A stretch of 64,000 bases of DNA. Origin: Paraburkholderia sp. (lineage in GTDB: Bacteria > Pseudomonadota > Gammaproteobacteria > Burkholderiales > Burkholderiaceae). How positions within the stretch are numbered: position 1 is the first letter of the stretch; every line of letters begins with the position of its first letter. The notes under the pieces were generated by a model, which did not search any database, was not told where the DNA came from, and was given only the letters and a program-made list of their open reading frames with translations. The stretch is taken from the NCBI RefSeq assembly GCF_028283785.1, contig NZ_JAPWKB010000018.1:372001-436000 (forward strand). Reading direction: 5' to 3'. Below, in pieces: positions 25,875-34,222 of this stretch. Position numbers and translations under genes: made by a program.

Positions 25875-27641
25875 ATGCGAAACAAGTACGCAGCGCTGTG
25901 GATCTGGCTCTGCCTGCTGCCACTGGCGTTCGACTACAAATCACCGGATGCCGACACCGGCCACCTCGCGCAGGTGGTGCTGGTGCTGCCGGCCGTCTGC
26001 GGCGGCATCGCGCTCGCGCTGATCGCGCCGCGCTTCCACTACACGTCGAAATTGCGCAGCTGGGTGACGGGCGCGCTGTTGCTGAGCCTCGGCGGTAGCG
26101 TGGCCGTGCAGCTGGTGCGTCACAACGAACTTGGCAATTATCTGCGCGTGCTGCTGCCGTTCCTGCTGTTCGCGATGGGTTACCTGATTGCGTGCCAGCC
26201 GTGGCGCACCGAGCGGATCGCGCAGTTCGAAAAGACCATGTACTACGCGAACGTCGTCAGTCTGGTGTTCACGTTCTGCTTCGGCCTCGCGACCGCCGGT
26301 CCGATCGATCAGGTTCGCTTCCGGATCATCTCCGTCACGCTCCTCGGTTTGCAAGGCGTGATCCTGCACGAGTTCGTGATCGCCAAGCGCTTCAAGTTCA
26401 GCATGATCGTGGTGTTCCTGTTCACGGCCGTTGCCGAACTGCTGAGCGTCACGCGCAGCCTGCTGCTCGGCACGATCCTGCTGTTCCTGCTGGCGGCGTG
26501 GATGAGCGCGCCGTCGATTCAACACGTGGTGCGCGCGGCATTGCGGGTGACGGCGGCCTGCATCGTGCTCGCGGCCATCGCGGCGAGCGCGGCGTGGCTC
26601 GCGCCTACCGTCGCCGAACACTGGACCAGCCGCGTGTTCGTTGCGAAACAGACCGAATCCGGGCTCGATCCGACCACCATCACGCGGCTCGCGGAATTGC
26701 GCGACCAGTTCGACCAGGTCACGTCGTCGACCTCGACGCTGCTGTTCGGCGAAGGCTATGGCCACTGGTATCGCTATTCGCCGCTTTATCTGCCGGACCT
26801 CGCCGGGCAGATCTCCGAAAAAGATTTCTATTCGATCCGCGACTGGGTGGCCGGGCACAACTTCTGGGTCTATCAACTGTTCGCGGGCGGTCTCCTGTTC
26901 GGGATCGCGTTACCGGCCGCCGTGGTCATGACGTTGATCGTCGCCGGTCTTGCGTACCGACGATGGCGCGCGACCGCGTCCGATGCATTGCTGCTGCCCG
27001 TGCTGGGCCGCTCGATCCTGCTGCTGGCCGCGTTGCCGGCGGTGTCGATCGGCGGTAATCCGCTCGGGCCGCGTTTTTCCGGGCTGATGTTCGGCATCGG
27101 GCTTGGCTTGACGGTGGCGACCTACACGCGTCTGCAACGCGAACTCGGCGGCCGACGCCGCCGCGCCCGCGCGCCACGGCCGGTTCCGCGCGGCACGCCG
27201 CCGGGCATGGAGCCATCGTTCAGCACGCCGTCGTTCGGCGCATCGCCGTTTGCGCGTCCGCCGTTCGCATCGACCGCGTTCCCCTCCGCGATGGCCGCCG
27301 ACGACGCGCCGTCGAAGGTTGCGTCGGTGCTGCCCGCTTACACCGCGCCGGCTGCGGCCGCAGCGGTCGCCGCCACCGAGGCCGCTGCGCGTGCGGGTGC
27401 ATCGGCTGCATCGACGCTCCATGCGCCGGTTTCCCCGGCGGCAACCGCAGCCGCGACAACCGCAGCCGCCGCTAACGGCGCGGCCACAGCCGACACCATC
27501 GCGCCGATCCCGTCGGTCTCGCCAGCACCCGCGGTCCAGATTCCGGTTGCCGCCACCGCCGGGCGTCCCGCGTCCGCCGATATCCGCACGCCGCACTCGT
27601 TGCATGTCAACGCGGGCGCGTTTCACCGCATGAATCCATGA
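25875..27641 (+). CDS. O-antigen/EPS polymerase (Wzy-like) with a long low-complexity tail
   Basis: A 588-residue membrane protein with about ten hydrophobic segments in the first 425 residues or so and a large periplasmic loop (roughly 270-340, containing FGEGYGHWYRY and a GHNFWVYQLF segment that resembles the H-N motif of Wzy/WaaL ligases). The last 160 or so residues are a cytoplasm-style tail, first Arg-rich (RRRRARAPRP), then almost entirely Ala, Pro, Thr and Ser. I know no such tail in typical Wzy proteins. The ATG at 25875 has GGAG nine nt upstream. The stop overlaps the start of the next glycosyltransferase (ATGA), so they are translated together. It should polymerise the repeat unit in the periplasm. 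Confidence 0.8.
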   Translation: MRNKYAALWIWLCLLPLAFDYKSPDADTGHLAQVVLVLPAVCGGIALALIAPRFHYTSKLRSWVTGALLLSLGGSVAVQLVRHNELGNYLRVLLPFLLFAMGYLIACQPWRTERIAQFEKTMYYANVVSLVFTFCFGLATAGPIDQVRFRIISVTLLGLQGVILHEFVIAKRFKFSMIVVFLFTAVAELLSVTRSLLLGTILLFLLAAWMSAPSIQHVVRAALRVTAACIVLAAIAASAAWLAPTVAEHWTSRVFVAKQTESGLDPTTITRLAELRDQFDQVTSSTSTLLFGEGYGHWYRYSPLYLPDLAGQISEKDFYSIRDWVAGHNFWVYQLFAGGLLFGIALPAAVVMTLIVAGLAYRRWRATASDALLLPVLGRSILLLAALPAVSIGGNPLGPRFSGLMFGIGLGLTVATYTRLQRELGGRRRRARAPRPVPRGTPPGMEPSFSTPSFGASPFARPPFASTAFPSAMAADDAPSKVASVLPAYTAPAAAAAVAATEAAARAGASAASTLHAPVSPAATAAATTAAAANGAATADTIAPIPSVSPAPAVQIPVAATAGRPASADIRTPHSLHVNAGAFHRMNP

Positions 27642-28873
27642 AGATCCTGCATCTGCTGTCGACGCTGGACCCGCGCGCGGGCGGACCGATCGAAGGCGTG
27701 CGCCAGTCGGGCGTCGCGATGGCCGCGCTCGGCCATCAGATCGAAGTGGCGTGCCTCGACGCGCCCGACGCGCCGTTTATCGGCGAGTTTCCGTTGACGG
27801 TCCACGCGCTCGGTCCGTCGCGCAACTACTACGGTTATTCGGACCGCTACGTACCGTGGCTGCGCGCCGAAAGCGCGCGCTTCGATGCGGTGATCGTGCA
27901 CGGTCTGTGGCAATACCACGGCTTCGGCGCGTGGCGCGCGCTGCGTCGCGCGGACGTGCCGTATTACGTGTACACGCACGGCATGCTCGATCCGTGGTTC
28001 AAGCAGAGCGCGCCGCTCAAGCATCTGAAAAAGTGGCTGTACTGGCCGTGGGCCGAATATCGCGTGCTGCGCGACGCCGCCGCCGTGATCTTCACGACAG
28101 AAGAGGAACGTCTGCTCGCGCGCCAGTCGTTCTGGCTGTATCGCGTCGAAGAACGCGTGGTGCCGTTCGGCGCGCGTCCGCCGCCGCCGAACGCCGACGC
28201 GATGCGCGACGCGTTCTTTGCCGAATGGCCCGCGCTGCGCGGCAAGCGGATCGTGCTGTTTCTCGGCCGGATTCACAAAAAGAAAGGCTGCGATCTGCTG
28301 ATCCGCGCATTCGCCGATTACGCGACGCGGTGTCCGGACGCGCATCTGATGATCGCTGGTCCGGACTCGGTCGGCTGGCAGGCGTCGTTGATGACGCTCG
28401 CGCAGGCGTGCGGCGTCGGCCATCAGGTGAGCTGGCCGGGCATGCTCGAGGGCGAGCTGAAATGGGGCGCCTTCTACGCGGCCGACGTGTTCGCGCTGCC
28501 GTCGCATCAGGAGAATTTCGGCGTCGCGGTGGCCGAAGCGCTCGGTTGCGGCTTGCCGGTGTTGATCTCGGACAAGGTCAACGTGTGGCGGGAAGTCTCG
28601 CAGGACGGTGCGGGTTTCGTCGCCGACGACAGCGTCGCGGGCACGCTGCAACTGCTGGAAGGCTGGCGCTCGCTCGACGACGAATCCCGGCTTCAGATGC
28701 GTCGGCAGGCGCGACGCACGTTCGACGCGCGCTTCGGCATCATGGGCATGGTCGAGTCGCTGACGGCGCTATTGCAGGCGCGGCACGTCAACGGACCGAC
28801 CGACAAGCCGCTCATCCCGGCGGTATCGACGGAGACGGCGATGGCTCCCGGCTCGGGTCGAAACGCTTCCTGA
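27638..28873 (+). CDS. glycosyltransferase family 4 protein
   Basis: A 411-residue GT-B enzyme. The N-terminal KILHLLSTLDPRAGGPIEG motif and the HGLWQYHGFG and THGML segments form the acceptor domain. LFLGRIHKKKGCDLLIRAF opens the donor domain, and E-N-F-G-V-A-V-A-E is the retaining GT4 E-x7-E motif. It starts inside the polymerase stop codon (4-nt overlap). Its last 62 nt overlap, in antisense, the end of the acetyltransferase gene on the other strand. It adds a sugar to the repeat unit; the donor is unknown. Confidence 0.9.
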   Translation: MKILHLLSTLDPRAGGPIEGVRQSGVAMAALGHQIEVACLDAPDAPFIGEFPLTVHALGPSRNYYGYSDRYVPWLRAESARFDAVIVHGLWQYHGFGAWRALRRADVPYYVYTHGMLDPWFKQSAPLKHLKKWLYWPWAEYRVLRDAAAVIFTTEEERLLARQSFWLYRVEERVVPFGARPPPPNADAMRDAFFAEWPALRGKRIVLFLGRIHKKKGCDLLIRAFADYATRCPDAHLMIAGPDSVGWQASLMTLAQACGVGHQVSWPGMLEGELKWGAFYAADVFALPSHQENFGVAVAEALGCGLPVLISDKVNVWREVSQDGAGFVADDSVAGTLQLLEGWRSLDDESRLQMRRQARRTFDARFGIMGMVESLTALLQARHVNGPTDKPLIPAVSTETAMAPGSGRNAS

Positions 28874-29537
28874 TAAAGCGGCACGGATTGCCGCCGTACA
28901 CGCCTTCCGCATCCAGCGACCGATGCACCACCGACAGCGGCGTCACCACCGCCGAGCGGCCGATCGTCACGCCCATCTGCACCACGCATTTCGATGAAAT
29001 CCACACGCCGTCCTCGATCACGACCGGCGCGACGCGCAGATCCATGTTCGTGGCCATATCGTGCGAACCGGCGCTGATAAACGTGCCTTGCGAGATGCAT
29101 ACGTGCGAACCGATCCGCACCGGCGCCTGGTTGTAGATCCACGCATCGACGCCGAACCAGCAGTGATCGCCGACCTCCAGATGCCACGGATATTTGACGC
29201 GCACCGGATGCACGAAGCGGCAGCCCACGCCGATCTTCGCGCCGAACAGCCGCAGCAGGCCGACGCGGATCGCGGAGACCGGCATCAGGCTGTTGTTCAT
29301 CACGCAGGTCTCGACGACGAACCACAGCGCGCGGATCGCGACGCCGCGCGTCGACACGTAATTGCCCTTGCCCGCGCGGCTGAGGTCGATCACGCGGCCG
29401 CTGTCGCGGGTGGCATGAGCGGCATGAGCGGCGTGAGCAGCGTGGCTCGCGTGGCCCGGCTCGACGGACGGCGTGGCCTGCGCGCACGCCTGTCCGGCCG
29501 GCTCGCCGAGCGCCACGTCATCGATTGCATTGCCCAT
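28812..29537 (-). CDS. colanic acid-type O-acetyltransferase (WcaF-like hexapeptide repeat)
   Basis: A 241-residue left-handed beta-helix acetyltransferase. Hexapeptide repeats run from about residue 110 (IGVGCRFVHPVRVKYPWHLEVG...) to 215, with the YGGNP segment at the end as in WcaF. The ATG at 29537 has GGAGAATTC before it. The N-terminal 60 residues are unusual: a His-Ala repeat (HASHAAHAAHAAHAT) encoded by a 9-nt DNA repeat around 29410-29455 precedes the conserved domain. It would transfer acetyl groups to the EPS in the cytoplasm. The 3' end overlaps the convergent glycosyltransferase by 62 nt. Confidence 0.85.
   Translation of the reverse strand: MGNAIDDVALGEPAGQACAQATPSVEPGHASHAAHAAHAAHATRDSGRVIDLSRAGKGNYVSTRGVAIRALWFVVETCVMNNSLMPVSAIRVGLLRLFGAKIGVGCRFVHPVRVKYPWHLEVGDHCWFGVDAWIYNQAPVRIGSHVCISQGTFISAGSHDMATNMDLRVAPVVIEDGVWISSKCVVQMGVTIGRSAVVTPLSVVHRSLDAEGVYGGNPCRFIRKRFDPSREPSPSPSIPPG
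29410..29455. repeat. 9-nt coding repeat (CATGAGCGG-like units)
   Basis: Degenerate units of nine nucleotides encode the Ala-His repeats near the N-terminus of the acetyltransferase. Each unit is a multiple of three, so expansion or loss would change length without a frameshift. Confidence 0.6.
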
Positions 29538-29764
29538 GAATTCTCCGTTGCATGCTGTTGCACCGCGCTCGCACGCGGCGGCGCGCATCGTCCGATTATC
29601 TGGCCGCGCTTCGCGCCGCGCGCGTCGCGAACCGTGCATGGCCGCGTCGGAAAGACTTTTGGCGTCTGGATGCGAAGCGCCTGTACGACCATGCAAGGTG
29701 TGGCGTCGCGCGTGATGGCGCGCGCGCTTTCGCAACACGGGCGTGAGCCTGACGGGAGACCGGA

Positions 29765-30250
29765 ATGACGATTTCGATACGTCCGATCGTGCGATCGGCG
29801 TGGCTGTTGCTCGGCGGGCTCGGCGGCCTTGCCTGCGCGCAGATCGCGCTCGCGCAGCAGGACGACACGCCGACGGAAAGTTCGACCGCGCCGTCTTATT
29901 CAGCCGTGCCGTATGCGAGCCCAGGCGGTTCGAAGAGCACCAACGCGAAGGACAAAGCCGCCGCGACGCGGCGCAACAACGGCATCGTCGAGCAGCAGTT
30001 GCTCGGCGCGCCGGATCCGTACGGATCGAGCCTCGGCGCAGCGGGCGATTCCGCCGATACCGGGTCGAGCGCGTCGGATGCGTCGAGCGATCCGGGCCCG
30101 ATCCGTCCGAAGAAGCGTCCGGGGACAACCACACGCCGTCCGTCGACGCTCACCGCCAGCGACCCGGATAGCGCCGCGACTGCGGTGTTTCGCGATCCCT
30201 ACAAGCGTTCGGGCACGCCGGACACGCAGGTCTACAAGTCGCCGTATTGA
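29765..30250 (+). CDS. secreted hypothetical protein in the EPS locus
   Basis: A 161-residue protein with a clear signal peptide (RPIVRSAWLLLGGLGGLACA, cleavage likely after ALA near residue 30). The mature part is Ser/Pro/Asp/Thr-rich and appears disordered, with two similar DPY segments (GAPDPYGSS and FRDPYKRSG) and a basic RPKKRPGTTTRRP stretch. The ATG at 29765 has GGGAGACC upstream. I recognise no family. It is flanked by EPS genes on both sides, so an accessory role in EPS assembly at the cell surface is possible but unproven. Confidence 0.7.
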   Translation: MTISIRPIVRSAWLLLGGLGGLACAQIALAQQDDTPTESSTAPSYSAVPYASPGGSKSTNAKDKAAATRRNNGIVEQQLLGAPDPYGSSLGAAGDSADTGSSASDASSDPGPIRPKKRPGTTTRRPSTLTASDPDSAATAVFRDPYKRSGTPDTQVYKSPY

Positions 30251-30332
30251 TGGCGCGCGCCTGAACGAGGCGCGATAGCCGACAGTTACCGGCCGCCGCG
30301 CACCAGATACGCGGCATCGGCCGTGGATCGGT

Positions 30333-31652
30333 TCACTCCGTCGCGGATTGCGCGACCTGCGCCTTGGTCGCTTCGCCGGGCGTGCGACGCGCACCGTTCG
30401 CGTCGGCGTCGGCGGGCCGCACGGCTGCCTCGCCGTGAACCAGCACCGACAGCCGCGCGTCCAGCACGCCGATCGCCATCGCGGGCGACAGCCGCTGTTC
30501 GGCATAGCGCCGCGCCGCGCGGCCGAGAATTGCCCGGCGCGCTTCGTCGGCCGATAGCGCGGCGATCGCGGCGACCAGCGCATCGACATCGTCCGGCGGC
30601 ACCGCGACACCGGTGTCCGACGTGACTTCGTACAGGCTCGTGCCGGGCTGCGCCATCGCGATTACCGCGCGGCCACTGGCGAGCATGCCGGTCAGCTTCG
30701 ACGGCATCACCAGATCCGCGACATCGCCGCGTTGCGGCAAGACGTGAATGTCCGCGACGTTGAGCAGTTCGTTGAGCAACGCGACCGGTTGCAGCGGCAG
30801 CATATGGCAGTTCGACAGACCGGCGCAGCGCGCGGCGAGATCGGCTTTGGCAACGCCCGCGCCACAGAACACGAAGCTGATGTCGGTTCGTTCGGCGAGC
30901 GCGGCCGCTGCGGCGGCCAGCGTTTCGATGCCCTGCTTCGCGCCCATGTTGCCGGAATACAGCACCACGGTATGGTCTTTCGGGATGCCGAGCAGACTGC
31001 GATAGATGCTCGGTTGCGTCAGCGGGTAGATTGCGTGCAGATCGACCCAGTTCGGCACGCAGACCGTCTGCGCCTTATCGACGCCCTTGCTGATCGCACG
31101 CTCGACCATCCGGTCGGAAATCGACGACACCACGTCGAACCGCGACAGCAAGCCACGTTCGAGCCAGTGCGCGAATCGCGAGACGCGCGGGCTTTTCAGC
31201 AGGCCGAGGTCGAACGCAGCATCGATCTCGTAGTCCTGGATATGCAGCCACGCCTTGGCACGTGTGCAGCGGGCGAGCGTCAACGCGGCCGGCGCGCACA
31301 GCATGGTCGGCGCGATCGTCAGCACCACGTCGGGACGCCAGAACAGCTGACGCATCAGCAGCGGCAACGACGACAGCGCGAAGCTCGCCAGATGCAGCAT
31401 CCGCTTGATGCCGCCCGGAAACGCCGGCACCCACAGCGGCGCGCGCCACACGCGTACGCCCTGCAACGTGTCGTGCCGGTAACGCCACGCCGAAAAACCC
31501 GGCGCGATCCGCCATTCCGGGTAATACGGCGGTGCGCACACCACCCGCACCTGATGACCGCGCGCGGTCAGCAACTGGCTCATTTCGGCGGTGTACTTGC
31601 CCGTCCCCGACAGTTCGGGCGCGTAATTGAGTCCGTAGATCAAAACCTTCAT
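30333..31652 (-). CDS. glycosyltransferase family 4 protein, WcaI-like
   Basis: A 439-residue GT-B enzyme close in pattern to WcaI of the colanic acid cluster. It starts MKVLIYGLNYAPELSGTGKYTAEM and carries a CAPPYYPEWRI segment. LYSGNMGAKQGIETL opens the donor domain, and PSKLTGMLASGRAVIA matches the C-terminal donor site (each quoted separately). The C-terminal 30 residues are Ala/Asp-rich. It is the last gene of the minus-strand EPS series, 344 nt after fcl. In colanic acid, WcaI is thought to transfer fucose, which would suit the GDP-fucose genes upstream; that is analogy. Confidence 0.85.
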   Translation of the reverse strand: MKVLIYGLNYAPELSGTGKYTAEMSQLLTARGHQVRVVCAPPYYPEWRIAPGFSAWRYRHDTLQGVRVWRAPLWVPAFPGGIKRMLHLASFALSSLPLLMRQLFWRPDVVLTIAPTMLCAPAALTLARCTRAKAWLHIQDYEIDAAFDLGLLKSPRVSRFAHWLERGLLSRFDVVSSISDRMVERAISKGVDKAQTVCVPNWVDLHAIYPLTQPSIYRSLLGIPKDHTVVLYSGNMGAKQGIETLAAAAAALAERTDISFVFCGAGVAKADLAARCAGLSNCHMLPLQPVALLNELLNVADIHVLPQRGDVADLVMPSKLTGMLASGRAVIAMAQPGTSLYEVTSDTGVAVPPDDVDALVAAIAALSADEARRAILGRAARRYAEQRLSPAMAIGVLDARLSVLVHGEAAVRPADADANGARRTPGEATKAQVAQSATE

Positions 31653-31996
31653 GTTTGACAATCCCGTGTCCGCCGACTGGTGCCGGTACATCGTTGAACG
31701 CGCCCCGTTCCTGCGTCACGCCTTGCCATGTGCTGTCGTTGTCGTTGTGTTTTATGGTTGTGGTTGTCCTCGTCGAAATACCGCCGCATCGGACTGCTGC
31801 CAGAACGTACGTCATACGCTGCTGCACACACACTGCCACCGCGTTCCGGTTTGTCGCGAAACGGTGAAACGTCGGATGGACTTCGGAACAACCGGTGCAA
31901 CCGGATTCAGTGCTCGTGACCGATGCCGCCGTCCTTCGAACAAGGACGGTGCCGTCCGCCGGTCCCGGACGGCACGCATCAATCGTCCGCGTGCGG
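31653..31996. other. intergenic region fcl / WcaI-like gene
   Basis: A 344-nt gap inside an otherwise compact gene series. It holds two adjacent hairpins close to the end of fcl, listed separately, and no supported gene. A separate promoter for the WcaI-like gene may lie here. Confidence 0.4.
31929..31975 (-). terminator. tandem hairpins after fcl (weak terminator or RNA-stability element)
   Basis: Two perfect stems lie back to back: CCGTCCTT / AAGGACGG (31929-31949, 5-nt loop) and GTGCCGTCC / GGACGGCAC (31949-31975, 9-nt loop). On the minus strand they begin about 20 nt after the fcl stop. There is no U-run, so full termination is unlikely. Attenuation or protection of the upstream mRNA end is more likely. 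Confidence 0.5.
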
Positions 31997-32971
31997 CTAC
32001 CCTCGCACGGCGGCCTCCCAGGCAGGCGTACGCGCAAAGCGGTGCGCCTGTCTGCCGAGAAAATCTTCATACGTCGACGCAATGCCCTCTGCCAGGCCGA
32101 TGCGCGCCCGCCAGCCCATCGCCGTCAGCCGCGACACGTCGAGCAGCTTGCGCGGCGTGCCGTCGGGTTTGGTGGTGTCGTATTCGAGCGCGCCGTCGAA
32201 GCCCACGACTTCGCAGATGCACTCCGCGAGTTCGCGAATCGACAGGTCGTCGCCGACACCCACGTTGAACACGCCTTCGCTGACATCGTTTTCCAGCACG
32301 AACAGCGTGGCCGCCGCGACGTCGTCGACGTGCAGGAATTCGCGGCGCGGTTCGCCACTCCCCCACACGGTGATCGCCCGCTCGCCGTTCAGCTTCGCTT
32401 CGTGCGCCTTGCGCAGCAGCGCAGGCAACACGTGACTGCTGTTCAGATCGTAGTTGTCGTTCGGACCGTACAGGTTGGTCGGCATCAGCGACACATACCG
32501 CGTGCCGTACTGCCGGTTGTACGCTTCGCACAGCTTCAGCCCGGCGATCTTCGCGATCGCGTAGGCGTCGTTGGTCGGTTCGAGCGGCGAACTCAGCAGA
32601 TACTCTTCGCGGATCGGCTGCTCGCACAGCTTCGGATAAATGCACGACGAACCGAAAAACACCAGCCGCCCGACGTTCGCGCGATACGCCGCATGAATCA
32701 CGTTGCTTTCGATCGCGAGGTTCTCGTACAGAAATGCGGCCGGCTGCGACGCGTTGGCGAGAATCCCGCCGACGCGCGCCGCCGCGAGCAGCACCACGTC
32801 GATCGGTTCATCCTGAAAGAACGCAGCGACCGCGTGTTGATCGGTCAGGTCCAGTTCGCTGCGGTCGCGTGTGACGAGGTTGCGATAACCGGCCGCGCGC
32901 AATCCGCGAACCAGCGCCGAGCCCACCATGCCACGATGTCCGGCCACGAAGATGCGTGCGTTTTTATCCAT
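31997..32971 (-). CDS. fcl: GDP-L-fucose synthase
   Basis: A bifunctional epimerase-reductase (324 residues, the usual size) that makes GDP-L-fucose from GDP-4-keto-6-deoxy-mannose. Nucleotide motif GHRGMVGSALVRGL near the N-terminus, FFGSSCIYPKL with the catalytic Ser, and YAIAKIAGLKLCEAY with the YxxxK pair; NLYGPNDNYD follows as in WcaG. The start codon is seven nt after the gmd stop, so both are one operon. Confidence 0.96.
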   Translation of the reverse strand: MDKNARIFVAGHRGMVGSALVRGLRAAGYRNLVTRDRSELDLTDQHAVAAFFQDEPIDVVLLAAARVGGILANASQPAAFLYENLAIESNVIHAAYRANVGRLVFFGSSCIYPKLCEQPIREEYLLSSPLEPTNDAYAIAKIAGLKLCEAYNRQYGTRYVSLMPTNLYGPNDNYDLNSSHVLPALLRKAHEAKLNGERAITVWGSGEPRREFLHVDDVAAATLFVLENDVSEGVFNVGVGDDLSIRELAECICEVVGFDGALEYDTTKPDGTPRKLLDVSRLTAMGWRARIGLAEGIASTYEDFLGRQAHRFARTPAWEAAVRG

Positions 32972-32978
32972 GACGTAT

Positions 32979-34097
32979 TTACTCGTGATGTTCGAGCGAA
33001 CGGAATCCGGCGAGCGTCACCAGCGCATCACGCCGGGCGATCTGGTAATCCGAGCGGACCATCTCCTTGATCAATGCCTGCAACGACGTCGTCGGACGCC
33101 AGCCGAGCTTCGCATGCGCTTTCGACGCATCGCCGATCAGCGACTCGACTTCGGCCGGACGGTAATAGCGCGGATCGATGCGCACGATCACGTCGCCCGG
33201 CGTCAGCTTCGCTTCGCGACCTTCGACGCGATCCACGATGCCGACTTCATCGACGCCCGTGCCTTCGAAACGCACGGTCACGCCCAACTCCGCCGCCGCG
33301 TGGCGGACGAAATCGCGCACGCTGTACTGCACGCCCGTCGCGATGACGAAATCTTCCGGTTCGTCCTGTTGCAGCATGCGCCACATCATGTCGACGTAAT
33401 CGCGGGCATGGCCCCAGTCGCGCAGCGCCGACAGATTGCCGAGATACAGCTGCTTTTGCAGGCCGGTCGCGATCCGCGAGATCGCGCGGGTGATCTTGCG
33501 CGTGACGAAGGTCTCGCCGCGCACCGGCGACTCGTGGTTGAACAGGATGCCGTTACACGCATACATCCCGTACGACTCGCGATAGTTCACCGTGGTCCAG
33601 TAAGCGAACAGCTTCGCCACGCCATACGGGCTGCGCGGATAGAACGGCGTGGTTTCGCGTTGCGGCGTTTCCTGAACCAGCCCGTACAGCTCCGAGGTCG
33701 AGGCCTGATAGAAACGCGTTTTCTTGACCAGACCCAGCGTGCGGATCGCTTCGAGCAGACGCAGCGTGCCGAGCGCGTCGGCATTGGCCGTGTACTCGGG
33801 TTCCTCGAACGACACCGCGACGTGGCTTTGCGCGGCGAGGTTATAGATTTCGTCCGGCTCGACCGTCTGGACGATGCGCATCAGTCCGGTCGAATCGGTC
33901 ATGTCGCCATGATGCAGCTTCAGACCTTCCGAGGTCTCGTGCGAATCATGGTGCAGGTGATCGATCCGGTCGGTATTGAACAACGACGAACGCCTTTTGA
34001 CGCCGTGTACTTCGTATCCTTTTTCAAGCAGCAGTTCAGCGAGATACGAACCGTCCTGTCCGGTGACACCGGTAATCAAGGCGACCTTCTTAGTCAT
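32979..34097 (-). CDS. gmd: GDP-mannose 4,6-dehydratase
   Basis: A 372-residue SDR enzyme that converts GDP-mannose to GDP-4-keto-6-deoxy-D-mannose. ALITGVTGQDGSYLAELL at the start, QASTSELYGLVQETPQ with the catalytic Ser/Thr-Glu, and YGVAKLFAYW with the YxxxK pair are all standard. The product is used by fcl (L-fucose) and could also feed rmd at 1092-2051 (D-rhamnose). It lies 125 nt downstream of the kinase gene in the minus-strand EPS series. Confidence 0.97.
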   Translation of the reverse strand: MTKKVALITGVTGQDGSYLAELLLEKGYEVHGVKRRSSLFNTDRIDHLHHDSHETSEGLKLHHGDMTDSTGLMRIVQTVEPDEIYNLAAQSHVAVSFEEPEYTANADALGTLRLLEAIRTLGLVKKTRFYQASTSELYGLVQETPQRETTPFYPRSPYGVAKLFAYWTTVNYRESYGMYACNGILFNHESPVRGETFVTRKITRAISRIATGLQKQLYLGNLSALRDWGHARDYVDMMWRMLQQDEPEDFVIATGVQYSVRDFVRHAAAELGVTVRFEGTGVDEVGIVDRVEGREAKLTPGDVIVRIDPRYYRPAEVESLIGDASKAHAKLGWRPTTSLQALIKEMVRSDYQIARRDALVTLAGFRSLEHHE

Positions 34098-34222
34098 TGC
34101 TTACTCCTCGTCATTGTCGTCAATGCTTGAAAAACCAGACCGGCGAGGCAGCCGGTCTGCGTACCGCCCCTATGCTGCGTATGTGTCCAGCGTTTTTTTA
34201 AATCGAAACCGGTGTTGCGGGT

